Source: Seminavis robusta
Taxonomy: Eukaryota; Bacillariophyta; Bacillariophyceae; Naviculales; Naviculaceae
Assembly (NCBI GenBank): GCA_903772945.1
Contig: CAICTM010000994.1
Location: 1 to 40,253 of the forward strand
DNA length: 40,253 nt
Reading direction: 5' to 3'
Shown: one piece after another, positions 18,986 to 29,261 of the stretch
Layout of the letters: every line of letters starts with the position of its first letter
Numbering within the stretch: the stretch's first letter is position 1
Notes under the pieces: generated by a model
Databases searched by the model: none
The model's input: only the letters and a program-made list of their open reading frames with translations
What the model was told of the DNA's origin: nothing
Position numbers and translations under genes: made by a program

Positions 18986-20088
18986 GGTGGTTGAAGTAGA
19001 TTGATTGGATTGAATTGATTGAGTTGTTGTTGTTCCGTTCGAAAGAAACTGTGTTGTTGGTTTTATGCGGCTTTTCCCGAGGGTTGTTTTTTGGCCAACA
19101 TCAGCAAGAACAAGACGAGCAAGATCTTGCGTGCAACCCAGCAGGTCGTCGTGATGAATGACGCGGTATTCAACTGGCACAAATGAGTCTTCCGTTTAGA
19201 CAAAACGGTCATCTTTTAGTAATGACCATGACACTGGTCATCTCGAAGAACCAAGGATTTCGGCCAAATCGCCTGGCGGGTGCGACAACTGTCGCCTCAA
19301 CGATCAATAGAAAACTGTTGGGGGTTGGGCGTAGCGGAAGCAGTACCAGTACAGTACCAGGTCGGGACGGTTGCTGGTGGTGCTGTTGGGCCCTACCAGC
19401 TTGCAAGATGCTACAGCCACTATCATCTGAGATAGTCAAGTCTTACAATTTGGTTGGGCAAGTGTAGCTGGCTGGATAGTGTAGTCTTGCAACTTGGTTG
19501 GGACCAAGTAAGTCAACAACAAAACAAAGACCAGGCTGCTGAGCCTGGACCAATCGTGGTAAAGCAACTTGCGCGCTTCTGTCCACCGTTCGACGAATTG
19601 CTTCCAGAGACAAGGTTGTGAGCAAGGATACACCAAACGGACGCAGCGTGCACCCGCAGCCATGCAACGTCACGACACATCCGCGGTACATGTTTCAATG
19701 AATACTGCTAGGTAGCGGTGGCAACTTGGAAACTTCACCGAGAAAGCCAGGTACTAGTAGTCTTTCGTATTGTATTGGCTAGGCTGGCTGACGAGCTCGT
19801 CTGGCCATACGGTGCCGTACGGTACGGTACGGTACGGTACCAGTACGGTACGGTAGCGGTACAGTACGAGAGAGGTGCTGAAGCACCAAGGCATCAGCCG
19901 CCTCCGGTACAGCCACTGTACTAGCTAGTCCAAGTAGCTGCTTGCTCCTAGCTAGCTGCCTGATAGCTAGCTAGTTATCGAGAAGAATAGGTAGTCGAAG
20001 CCATTGCAACTGCCCTTTGAACTTTTGCTTCGAGATTGATACTTCACGCAAGAGATTGCTGGCTGGACAGCCACCCATACATAATAAT
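18986..20088. other. Gene-free divergent interval with GGTAC pentamer array
   Basis: It lies between the minus-strand membrane protein and the plus-strand RNase H-like gene and so holds both promoters. A 75-codon minus-strand frame with an ATG at 19663 has no recognised domain. GCTAGC-type repeats occupy about 19920-19977. Confidence 0.5.
19809..19868. repeat. ACGGT/GGTAC short tandem array
   Basis: A pentamer array (gtacggtacggtacggtacc and variants) occupies about 19813-19860, continuing in degenerate form to 19868. Similar GGTACC and ACGGTAC units recur through the noncoding parts of the window, so this is one member of a dispersed low-complexity class rather than a unique element. Confidence 0.85.
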
Positions 20089-21299
20089 ATGATGACATCA
20101 TTGGAGCGCTTGCCACCAATGACGAAATGGTGGCTGCAGGTTGTACGAATAGTCCTTCTCCTTCCTTGTTGCAACACCGCGGCCCACATCTTGTCATTGC
20201 AGTTTGACGGTTCCTTGCGCCCACCCTCGGATCCTGGGTTCGCCACTGCTTCCTTGGGTCGGATTGGTACCGCAGCCGCGGCTCTGTCGCTAATAGATCA
20301 TGATGCCTCGGGCCAACAGAAACCAACGAACCCACTTTGGTTGGGGGGCAAGGCGTTGCCTCCGGGTGGCCTCGAGAATTCGGCCGAGGCGGAGTACGAA
20401 GGCCTCTTGATGGGATTAGAAAAGGCTGTGGAGTTGGTGGGTGTGTCAACCGTAGTAGTGGACAAGATAGTTGTGCAAGGGGACTGCAAGACTGTCATTG
20501 ATCAACTCAAAGAATCCAGTCGACCACGCAAGCTGGAGGCGCACTACATTCGAGCACAAGAGCACCTAACCCAGCTCCTTGGTGAACAGCAAGGTCCTGT
20601 CGTGCTGGAGTATCAGCACATTCCACGAAAGCAAAACCAACTGTGCGATGGATTGTGTACGGTGATTCGATCGAGGATTATCGAACCAGCAGCATGGCAA
20701 CGGTCCATGGCCGGCATGGATGACGATCAAGCTGACCTGTCTCGAAGTTTGCAAGACTTGGTGCGTCCAGGCAGCTTGATTCCCTTCTCGAGACGTCCAC
20801 AGATCTATGCTAAGCTTGCCTCCGTCGCCCAGGAGCGGGAAGACTTCCAAGTGGTCGTTCAAGTGGGAGAACAACTGGAGCACGAGAGCAAAACCGTGTG
20901 GGCATCCTCTGCAGCTGGCAAGGACGTTGCTGAAAAGCTGCAAACCTGGGGTGTGGCTTTGCAGATGCATCCTCTGCAGCTGGCAAGGACGTTGCTGAAA
21001 AGCTGCAAACCTGGGGTGTGGCTTTGCAGATCCAAGGGTACCGAGGTCAGGCCACACGCAAGAGTCTCAAGTTGGCTGCTGCAAAGGAGCGGAAGAATCG
21101 GTTTCTCCTGAAACAGCAGCAGGCAAAGGTTCTTGGTGCTTTCGAAGACTGGGGGAGCACCGACTTGGAACAAGATGCTGGTGAGGAGACTGGTAAAGCT
21201 GAGCTGTCATTGTTGTGGCAAGCCTGGCTAGACGAGATGCTGGATTCAAAGCAGTGGTGTGACCAGAAATGTTTGTGGATAGTCAGGGGAAGAGGGTAG
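20089..21299 (+). pseudogene. RNase H-like (RVT_3-type) protein gene frameshifted by a 65-bp tandem duplication
   Basis: The frame opens at TTG 20017; the first ATG is 20089. A hydrophobic N-terminus (about residues 14-31) precedes an RNase H fold with the expected acidic residues: D40 (QFDGS), E102 (NSAEAEYEGL), D132 (QGDCKTVIDQL) and D187 (QLCDGL). This resembles the single-domain RNase HI-like proteins of plants and algae rather than a full reverse transcriptase. At 20902-21031 a 65-bp unit is present twice in exact tandem. Because 65 is not a multiple of three, the frame shifts after the first copy and stops at 21111, giving a 340-aa product with an unrelated tail. Omitting one copy keeps the frame open through a Lys/Gln-rich helical tail to the stop at 21297-21299 (381 aa). 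The catalytic domain lies wholly upstream, so the truncated product could still work. An assembly artefact is possible. Confidence 0.7.
20902..21031. repeat. Exact 65-bp tandem duplication
   Basis: Copies at 20902-20966 and 20967-21031 appear identical (starting gcatcctctgcagctgg and ending gctttgcagat). The duplication lies inside the coding part of the RNase H-like gene and changes its frame. The identity of the copies implies a very recent event or an assembly error. There is no AGGT at the junction, so it does not form the kind of tandem-duplication intron that splices out exactly one unit. Confidence 0.95.
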
Positions 21300-21681
21300 G
21301 GCAATGGATTGAATCTATTGGAAGTGCAGCCAATGACACATCTTTCGAAGCTGGACTCGTGGCAGCTTGGAGGAGACTGCTTTCTGTGTCGTCCCTACCC
21401 TTACCTCAGAACCTCGTCGGTGGCTGCGACCGCGACCTCGCTTCCCAAGAGGAGGCAGTTTTGACGCACAAAAGATCAGGATACTTTGGTTCGGGGGTGC
21501 CGCACTCGTCCAGCATGGCCGTTGTGGCCGTCAGCTCTTTGTGACGGTCCATCGTTTCAGACACTGCGACAACGCACGATTCCCGCGAAGAACTTGGCAT
21601 CTTCCACGATTTCGGTCCACGCCAAAACTCATTTTTTCTTTGATCCCATCCAGTTCTGAAAGAGGAAGCAAAAGCATCACC
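21300..21681. other. Short interval between the RNase H-like and SNF2 genes
   Basis: It contains the promoter of the SNF2 gene. The first part (from an ATG at 21269 to about 21420) reads as plausible protein in a third frame (GQWIESIGSAANDTSFEAGL, then AAWRRLL), which may be a further displaced piece of the RNase H-like C-terminus. The frame leading into the SNF2 ATG is open from a TTG at 21367 but has no recognisable content. Confidence 0.4.
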
Positions 21682-24600
21682 ATGGCAACCCGACTCCCAA
21701 GATCCAATTCGGGCGAACACAGAGCTCGAAAACGTCAGAAGACACCCAGCACCCTTTCCGCAGTTCATACCGGTACGGCTACCGGTACCTCGTTGACGCC
21801 TGATCAGGTTGCTGCTCTTTCACCCGCCAAGATCGCCCAGCTTTTGGCCGATCTTCAAAGCAAGGTTGAAAGGACAGAAAGCAGGCTGGAAAAGGTTCAA
21901 GAGGAGCGCAACCAATACAAGGCGCAGTCGCAGAAGACTGCGAAACCGACCAAACGCAAGAAAGCTGCAGCCTCTTCCTTGCTGAGCCTCCCAGCGAAAA
22001 ATTTCGAAAGGCTCCCCGACTTGAGTTCTGAAGAGAAGAAAAATGTTCTCAATGAGATCCACCAAACGCACTCCGACGAGAAAGAAAAGGGCATCGCCAG
22101 AAGCAACAAAGGTCTGCAGGTGCTTCTTTGGGAGTTGGGTTCTAATTATTGCTTACAAAAACACCAGTTTCTGGGTGTTCGAGCTATTGCTCGGGTTCCC
22201 GATGACTTTCCCGGTTGCAGTTTTCCGAACACGGATCACACGGTGTCTTTCGAAAAGATCAGAGAAACTCTCAGTTCGGCAAGACTGCGGCAAAACAATG
22301 AACGTGGCTTGATCATGGCTGATACAATGGGCGTGGGGAAAACTGTGCAGGCTGTTGCAGCATGCATTCTGCGGAATGCAGTTGCAGTTGAAAAGAAGAA
22401 ACCTAAGCGACCCACACTGATCATCGCTCCGAGCAAAGCTGTGCTTTCGCAATGGCATGAGACCCTGATCAAGGCTGGAGTGGACAAAATGAACATTTAC
22501 AGCTTGGTAACAAAGCGGTCTAAACCCTTGGGTGGAGATCTATTCGTTCTGTGCACGATATACGATTTGCAAACAGAAGTACGAAACTGGTTTGGTGGAC
22601 ACACATCCGCATTGTTCTCTGAAGCTTCTCCGAAACACTTGAAAGTCTTGAGAAACCAGTACCGAGCAAACAAAGGTCAAGAGAGAAACAAGTACAACAA
22701 GTTGGGAGACTGCAAAACCCTTTCAGTCAACGAGTGCATTCGGCAGTGCCTAAAGAAACGGGCAAATAGCTGGGCCTACCGAACGGTCATCGTAGACGAA
22801 GCGGTAAGCAACCATCTTCTAGTGCCCAACTGTGGATTGTGAAGCACTGACCCGTCCCTTCTCTGGGTAGCATTTCCTCAGGACACCAGCAACCTATTGG
22901 GGAATAGGGGCCGGATTGGTTGGAATTCACACGGAACGGATGATCTTGTTGTCCGGTACGGCTTGCAACTGTAGTGATTGTCATCAAGTTGTTGTTGCTC
23001 AATGTTGTTGTTGATTTGATGACAGGTACTCCTTACAACAATAGGTTGCAAGATATTGCAACACTCGTTATGTTTATGAATCCCAGTGACCCATCTGCAC
23101 GTGTAGAATGGTGGCAGAAAGCCACTAAATGCGGGGCTGCTCAACAAGTGATACGACAAATAGAGGATTGGAGCAAAGAAAACCTCTTGCGTCGTGGCAA
23201 AGATGTGATTGCAAGTCAACTCCACAAGAAGAGTATCGTACACAGGCCGATTGTACCCGCTGAGTCCGAAATGTCTTCGTAAGTCTACGATTGTGCCTTT
23301 GTGAATCATGCGACGTCCAACTGACCCCGAGAATTCCACCAAAACAACAGATACTGTGTCTATGAATGCAAGATTATGAGTGCCCTCAAACAGATGGGCA
23401 AAGCTTTTAAGAACGGCGACAGGTCACCCAAGGAGAAAAAGAAATGCCTGCTAAGGTTGATGGCGGCTACTCAGCACGCTATGCTTGCGTTGATTCATCC
23501 CGTCCTTCCAAATGGCGGTCGGGGTCTCAGCATTTTGGTCTCTCCATCTCGCGGTCGCCTTGAGTCGGCAAAGAAGCAACAAGAGAAACCGAACATATGT
23601 GCGTGTTGCAAAAGGCGAAAGGGCCGAAAAAAGGCTCGCAAGGACGTCGAGGACCCAGATGAAATCGGAGTTGACTATCTTATGGGTGTCGAAGGATGGG
23701 ACGCCGGAACGGAAGACGAGTTGGAGGAACAGAGTGTGGAAGATGAGAAGCTCACAGATGAAACAGATTACGAAGAACCTAACACTGATGATGGGGAGGT
23801 AGTCGAGAGTGAAGAAGGACAAAAACAGAAAAACGATGAGTGGGTTCCAGTGGATCAGGCAGAAAGCCTCGATATCCACGATCATGATCATGACCTTGAC
23901 CTTGATGAATGGGAAGATGAGAAAGAGTGCGACAAATCGGACGAGGAATACTTGGATGCGGATGGGACCGAAACGGACGGGGATGAACACGATTTAGACG
24001 ACCGCTTCCACTCTGACGATGATGAAAGCGAAGGAGACGAGGAAAGCATATCGGATGACGATGAAGATGACTCATTTGATGGTAGCGCAGAAGCTACCTG
24101 CAAAGGGAGCGGTGAGATTATGCCGATTCCAACAGAACTCTGTGCGATTGGACAGATGGGAATCCGACATTTTGCTTGCGAGTCTTGTTTGGAGAGTCTA
24201 GAACAGTGCCCAAAATGTGCTGAACTTATCAGCACGCTTGAGGAGTCAAGATCAGACAACAAAAAAGACGAGCTGGGAGGTTCCGGAGTTTCGGCGGCAA
24301 ACCAATTCGATGCAAGCAAGGACATGGATGAGCACGAAGCGCCACGGGGTCGGATCTATTGCCCTGAAATCTTCGGTGGGTTTCGTCCCTCGGCAAAGTT
24401 GCAAGCCATTTGTTCTGATTTTGAAGCGGTGCCCAAGGAGGATAAGGTGTTGATAGTGTCATTCTTTAAGGGGAGCCTGGATCTGCTTGAGCGAATGTTC
24501 TCAGAGATCTACCCAAAAGTGGAAGTGGCACGATTTGACGGCGATATCTCTGACGAAGAGCGAGCAAACGTACTCCAAACATTCAAGTACAAGGCATCAT

Positions 24601-25534
24601 GTCGGATTCTCCTTATGACGGTGCAGACTGGAGGTGTTGGGCTCAATCTAGTAGAAGCCAACCATGTGTGGTTTGTCAATCGATGGTGTAAGTTTCTGCA
24701 ACTTGACAAGCGCACAAGGAGGTCAACCACACTCAACATCTTGCCTGGTTGCTTTTCTTGTCGCAGGGAACCCAATGGTGCTGTAAGTCAGACACAAAGA
24801 ATCTTTTAAACTTGTTCTGTGTTTCCTCATGCCATGCCATTCCGTTTCCACGCTGAACCCACAGGGAACAGTGTGAAGATCGTGTTTATCGGATTGGTCA
24901 AAAGAAGGACGTTACTATTCGATATTATGATGCGCGGGAAACAATTGATGTAGTCATGGGTAAGTGTGATCAGTTTTCTCCAGTCTAGCCAACCTGCTCG
25001 AGAAGATAAACAAACAATATGTATGGTTCTCTTGTTACAGCTGAAATCAATGAAACGAAAGCCACAAACGCCGCTATCGTATTGGCTGATGGTCCTGCGT
25101 TATCCAAGAATCCATCCTTCAACGAAACCTCTGGGCTCATGTTCCAATCTATTCGTGCTTTGCAAGGTGCTCGAGAAGCGAAACAATCTGCTACGCCTTC
25201 TCCGCCCACTCAACAATCACCACCAGGTCCTGCCACAGAGGACTCTTCGCTGATACCAGTTTCTGATCCAGTGCTCGATGCAGTTGTTGAGACGGTGCAT
25301 GAGAAGGTTGTTTCGTTGCCAGATACAGGAGATTCAGGGTCTCCCGACCCGAGTGACAATAGCATCTTGTTGGTGCACCAAGCGAGCAACGGGCTTGACT
25401 CCAGGGAAGCAAACAAAGAGATTGAGGCACCTCTTTTGCCCCAAGCTCAAAAGGGAACCCTGCAGGATGGCAAAACTGGAAGCACGCCCATTGATCTTTG
25501 CAGTTCGGACTTGGATGCTGCTGATGACATCTAG
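21682..25534 (+). CDS. SNF2-family ATPase of RAD5/RAD16 type with a split RING finger, seven exons
   Basis: Exons: 21682-22803, 22871-22955, 23026-23278, 23351-24687, 24767-24782, 24865-24959, 25041-25534. The six introns are 67-82 nt, all GT-AG, and the spliced frame is continuous (1133 aa). ATG 21682 sits in CACCATGG. Order: basic N-terminus with coiled coil (about 50-85); helicase motif I MADTMGVGKT (212-221); Ia LIIAPSKAVLSQW; motif II DEAH formed across intron 1; LLSGTPYNN across intron 2; RING-like cysteines; lobe 2 with RILLMTVQTGGVGLNL; and motif VI EQCEDRVYRIGQKKDV. A RING between the helicase lobes is the hallmark of RAD5/RAD16/HLTF proteins, which remodel chromatin or damaged DNA and act as ubiquitin ligases. 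Here the first pair (CACC, nt 23598-23609) is separated from the rest (TELC, RHFACESCLESLEQCPKC, to nt 24222) by a long insertion, mostly Asp/Glu. The C-terminal tail is Ser/Pro/acidic. Likely nuclear. Confidence 0.9.
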
Positions 25535-26196
25535 CTATGCGATAGGAGTCTTTCTTCGAGAAGCTGTGGAGCATTGTTATGTGATTGTGATGTTGCTCTC
25601 TTCTGAATGGAGCAGTAGTTGATATTGGCTGCTTCAACTGTACCGCCCCTGTGAACATCAATCCTGCCTGCAAATTGAAAAGTATCACTTCTCTGCCTAG
25701 CTTGGAATCTTGGGCCTCTAGCTAGAGTATCCTTTTGAAGGTCATAATAGAGAAAACACTGCATCTATGAGTAGCTGTTGTGAGATTGCAAAGTCCAAGT
25801 TGACCCTAACTTCTAAAGCCTCTAAAGATCACTAATCAGAGCCTAGCTAGCTGGCTTTTGGCAACCACATGGCTAGTTAGTCACTGCAATTGGGGTACAA
25901 GCTATGCGTATCACCGCATTGGCACAGATTGTTGTTTGACCTGCCTCCCAAAACTGTGATTCTGAGCTGTCATTGTTGACAAGCTTGGCGATGCTGAAAT
26001 GCGAGACTCGACTTGACTCTCAAGATGGTGTGGCAACGCGGGCTGCACTGGCCAAGAGTCATGCTTGTGAAAGCAACCAAAGAGAGATTGACCCTTTGTG
26101 TGCAAGGCGTGGCAACTTGGGAGGCAGAGTTCAGCATTCCTTGCAATCTCTCTCTGTCTCTCTCTCTTTCGATTCGATTCATTCTAGTTCTTCTAG
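25535..26196. other. Gene-free interval between convergent genes
   Basis: The 3' flanks of the SNF2 gene and of the SGNH/PC-esterase gene meet here. No gene is supported. A cctagctagctggc motif lies at 25843-25856 and a CT-rich microsatellite at about 26145-26170, followed by GATTC units. Confidence 0.6.
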
Positions 26197-27708
26197 TTAG
26201 TAGAACCACTCCATGAGCATGTGTCGATTCATTTCCCAATTGAAGTGATGCGTATCACACGGAAACAACCATTCCGCCACCAGCTGTGTACTGTTGTACA
26301 CATCCAAAAGACCCATTCTGCTGCGGAACGGTTCTTCTTGTAGCAATTGTCGCAACCCATGATCCAAGGCATGATTGCGTGCTGTACTGACATAGCGTGT
26401 GCCCATTTGCACTCGCTCCCGATCGGCGCACTCTTGGAGGTTCGCGACGGCATGAGGATGGACGGCCGAGGGTGATTTGTAATACACGGGAACCCCGGGG
26501 TATTGTTGCAACAGCCATTTCCAAAACATGCGATGGGCGTCAATAGTGGGTGCCAATGTAAAGTTGGCATCTCCCCCCGCCCATGTAATGGTTCCCAAAT
26601 CCCACGTGCCACTTCCCAAGACAATGGCCGAATGCGTCTGTTTGCGAATGCGAGCGCCATGCCACTCGTCAAATAATTGTTGCAATTCGGCAACATGACC
26701 CGCATACGCACGGCGTGTATTGTCGACAAAGTGAAATTGTTGTGCCGTAGCGTTTGGAGGACGAGGATATCGATTGAATTTGGGGTTCTTTTTGTACTGT
26801 CCCGTGAAGAGTCCCAAAATGGAGTCTCCAAAGAATGCCACGTATTCGTATTGAGAAAGCCGTTGTGTTTTGTTTCCAATGCGCGGCATGGACGGTGGCG
26901 TAAAGTGTCTCCAGGGAGGTACCATGGACACGTTGTGTTGTACATGACACCAATCCAAGGCGCCTCGGGAGGCGTGTTTCCAATCCGACTTTTGTGTGAC
27001 CAACCCCATGCCACAGGTAAATGTCAGATGAATGGTCAAGAATCCACTAGTAGTAGTAGTATCATTGATGAGCTGCTGTTCGTTTTTCCATTCCGGTACT
27101 TGAATGGGTGGTTCTACAAAGTCCAGCGCGTATTGGCCATTGCCCAGATCCGTGGGAATTGCCACATAATTGGGATGTCTCGTGATTTTGTTGTTGTTGT
27201 TTTGGATTGGGTCCGGAGTGGTGCGATTGCTGTTGGCATATGTGAATGTAATGTAGTATTCATCGCCTCCCATTGGCTTGGGTATTCCAGTTTGGTCCAA
27301 GCTTTGCAGCAGCCAAGTAACAGTAGTATGGTTGTGTTGCTGCACTTGCAATATTTGTACCTTGCCGGTGGGTGTGCAACCCACATATGTGTTGTTGTGC
27401 TGTTGATTGTGAGGTCGTGGATCCAGCAAACCGTCAAAGTTGGGAGACAGAGGTGACAGAGGAGAATGAGCCGTTTCATTGTAGAGTTTGTCAATGAGAT
27501 ATTGGGGAACTGTGGCTTCCAATACTAGTCGTCGCATCGCAACCGAAATATTCTTGCTGCCACTCCCTGACATGGCCCTACTGATGCTTGGAGCTGCAGC
27601 AGCACCCGCATTGGAGAGATAATCCACCAAGAATTGAGAGTCCAACTGGAAACTGAAACCCACGGCCGCGACAATGGCCAAACCACGGCAAACTGTTCGA
27701 AACATCAT
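26197..27708 (-). CDS. Type II membrane SGNH/PC-esterase protein, NXPE-like
   Basis: Protein of 503 aa. The frame extends to a TTG at 27768; ATG 27708 is the realistic start. A hydrophobic N-terminal anchor (LAIVAAVGFSFQ) with few preceding residues suggests a Golgi-type II membrane protein with a lumenal body, and several N-glycosylation sequons agree. Residues 110-235 look like an Ig/filamin-like beta domain. The C-terminal half is an SGNH/PC-esterase domain: block I AFFGDSILG with Ser296; a mid block VLGSGTWDLGT (363-373); and the catalytic D485-x-x-H488 in PCDTHHFNW near the C-terminus. That order matches the NXPE and trichome-birefringence-like families, whose characterised members add or remove acetyl groups on glycans. 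The natural substrate here is unknown; an O-acylated cell-surface polysaccharide is the obvious candidate. Single exon, complete. Confidence 0.8.
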   Translation of the reverse strand: MMFRTVCRGLAIVAAVGFSFQLDSQFLVDYLSNAGAAAAPSISRAMSGSGSKNISVAMRRLVLEATVPQYLIDKLYNETAHSPLSPLSPNFDGLLDPRPHNQQHNNTYVGCTPTGKVQILQVQQHNHTTVTWLLQSLDQTGIPKPMGGDEYYITFTYANSNRTTPDPIQNNNNKITRHPNYVAIPTDLGNGQYALDFVEPPIQVPEWKNEQQLINDTTTTSGFLTIHLTFTCGMGLVTQKSDWKHASRGALDWCHVQHNVSMVPPWRHFTPPSMPRIGNKTQRLSQYEYVAFFGDSILGLFTGQYKKNPKFNRYPRPPNATAQQFHFVDNTRRAYAGHVAELQQLFDEWHGARIRKQTHSAIVLGSGTWDLGTITWAGGDANFTLAPTIDAHRMFWKWLLQQYPGVPVYYKSPSAVHPHAVANLQECADRERVQMGTRYVSTARNHALDHGLRQLLQEEPFRSRMGLLDVYNSTQLVAEWLFPCDTHHFNWEMNRHMLMEWFY

Positions 27709-28300
27709 GACTCTGAAAGAGTGGAGAAGAATCTTTTTTATGCGAGAGATTGGCTTCTTCAAGAGCAAACTCTGTCAGTGCAGTTCAGCCACTCCGAGTA
27801 GCTACTAGTAGGTGAATAAATAACTGGAGGTTAACACTTGCGGTGAGCAGACTTGACTGTGGGAAACTCCTGGGCCTCGGCTCATGGGTTCGTCCTCAAG
27901 CATTTGTTGTCTGAATCGAATCCTTTTGAAATAGTCTTATTTAACTACTAGCTAGTAGACGTCTTCGGTCTAATGACAACGAAGAGTTTGTTTTGTTGAA
28001 CTTGCTCGTGGGTCATGCATCTATGTCTCAACTGACCATATTTATGACCTTTCAATGACCGTCAGTCACAGGCTATTATTAGCCAGCATTACTGGCTAGC
28101 TATCAGTTGATGTCGTCTGGGCAGGTTACCTCCCGTTGTTTTGTTTGTTTGCCCGTCACATGGAGTTGGAACAGAAGTGCTAAAAGGGATTTTCTACCTA
28201 CATCGCACCTCCTCCATGCTTGAGTCGAGCGAGTCACTCTCCACAGGTGGTCGGCCTCGCACCCCCAGCACTTCATTACCCCCACTATTGGTCTTGACAG

Positions 28301-28322
28301 TACCGGTACCGGTACCGGTACC
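28301..28322. repeat. (ACCGGT)n hexamer array
   Basis: 22 bp of perfect ACCGGT/GGTACC repeat directly abutting the left 15-bp direct repeat of the inverted-repeat element. Confidence 0.95.
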
Positions 28323-28727
28323 ATGCGCTCCTAGTCGTATGTCCGCACAAGGCAAAAAACTTGAGACATGACTTGAGTTTTTGAGATTTGACTCAAGTCA
28401 AGCATCAAGTAAGTCATGACCCAAGTTTTTGCTCTCAGCCCCTTGACTTGAGTCACCAAAATTTTGCCAAGTAACATGCTCAAATCATGGCAAAATCTAA
28501 TTTTATGTTTTCAAACTATGACATTTTTGCCAAAGAAGGCACAACGCAAAAAAACAGGAAATCGACCACCTGCTTCTACTTGACAGAAGTACCATGTTGC
28601 CGTGTGGACAGGAGGGGTGTTGACTTGAGTTCTGGCTTGAGTCAAATCTCAAAGCTCAAGTCATGACTCAAGTTTTCAACCCTTGTGCGGACACTAGAGT
28701 AGTCTATATTATTACCATGCGCTCCTA
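28319..28727. mobile_element. MITE-like element with ~58-bp imperfect terminal inverted repeats and 15-bp flanking direct repeats
   Basis: The left arm at 28340-28398 (tgtccgcacaagg, then cttgag, catgacttgag and gagatttgactcaag blocks) is matched in reverse complement by the right arm at 28636-28693, with scattered mismatches. The roughly 235-bp interior has no coding capacity. An exact 15-bp direct repeat (taccatgcgctccta) lies at 28319-28333 and 28713-28727, like a target-site duplication. It does not abut the arms exactly (6 bp on the left, 19 bp on the right), so the element's true ends are uncertain. ACTTGAGTCA-type motifs recur inside the arms. Confidence 0.7.
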
Positions 28728-28908
28728 CGGTACCTCTGGAAGCAAGGACGGATGAAGAGAAAGCTGCAAAAAAAAAACAAGACAGATCTACAGGAAGATG
28801 CTATCTCGCTTCCCCAAGAACTGCCGTAGCTGTCCATGGTATCGTATTGGCGCCTACCGAAACAACAAATTGCAGGGATTCGGCTGTTAAATCCAAGGCT
28901 CTTCTTTT

Positions 28909-29181
28909 AAAGCAGTGTGATTATTGTCAGAGAGTGCAATTTAAGTAGACGTGCTGAAATTACATAGTGACACTGAAATCGCACTAAGCCCCGTGTTAAT
29001 AAGCGTGATACGTGCTGAAATTACATAGGGTGACTGAAATTGCACTCTCTAAGTGACATTTCAGCTTGACAGTGAGATTTAAGCTCAAGACAATTCAAAG
29101 ACTAAATTTGAGAGGTGTTAAACAAACAAATTGCTCTTTCAGTGAACGCCAATGTGGTATCCCGGAAAAGCAGTGTGATTA
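28909..29181. repeat. Small composite repeat bounded by 15-bp direct repeats
   Basis: An exact direct repeat (aaagcagtgtgatta) lies at 28909-28923 and 29167-29181. Inside, a perfect 14-bp inverted repeat (agagagtgcaattt at 28929-28942, aaattgcactctct at 29037-29050) encloses two copies of a 19-bp unit (acgtgctgaaattacatag at 28949-28967 and 29010-29028). It is noncoding and may be a short nonautonomous transposon. Confidence 0.6.
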
Positions 29182-29236
29182 CATGTAGGAAAATAGCTAG
29201 GAAAATCATGTTCATCAAGCATTTTCAGCTTCTGGA

Positions 29237-29261
29237 GCTAGCTAGCTAGCTAGCTAGCTAG
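29237..29261. repeat. (GCTA)n array
   Basis: About six consecutive GCTA units, a self-complementary tetramer repeat. Shorter versions occur at 527-546, 7580-7591, 17286-17297, 19961-19975 and 32257-32268. Confidence 0.95.

Noticed and set aside
20902..21031. Tandem duplication as a newly formed intron
   Set aside because: Exact removal of one 65-bp unit needs AG immediately followed by GT within the unit; no AGGT is present, so it cannot splice out precisely. Other GT-AG pairs give implausibly short or weak introns.
26677..27456. 259-aa plus-strand frame
   Set aside because: Antisense to the SGNH/PC-esterase gene, whose catalytic motifs are on the minus strand.
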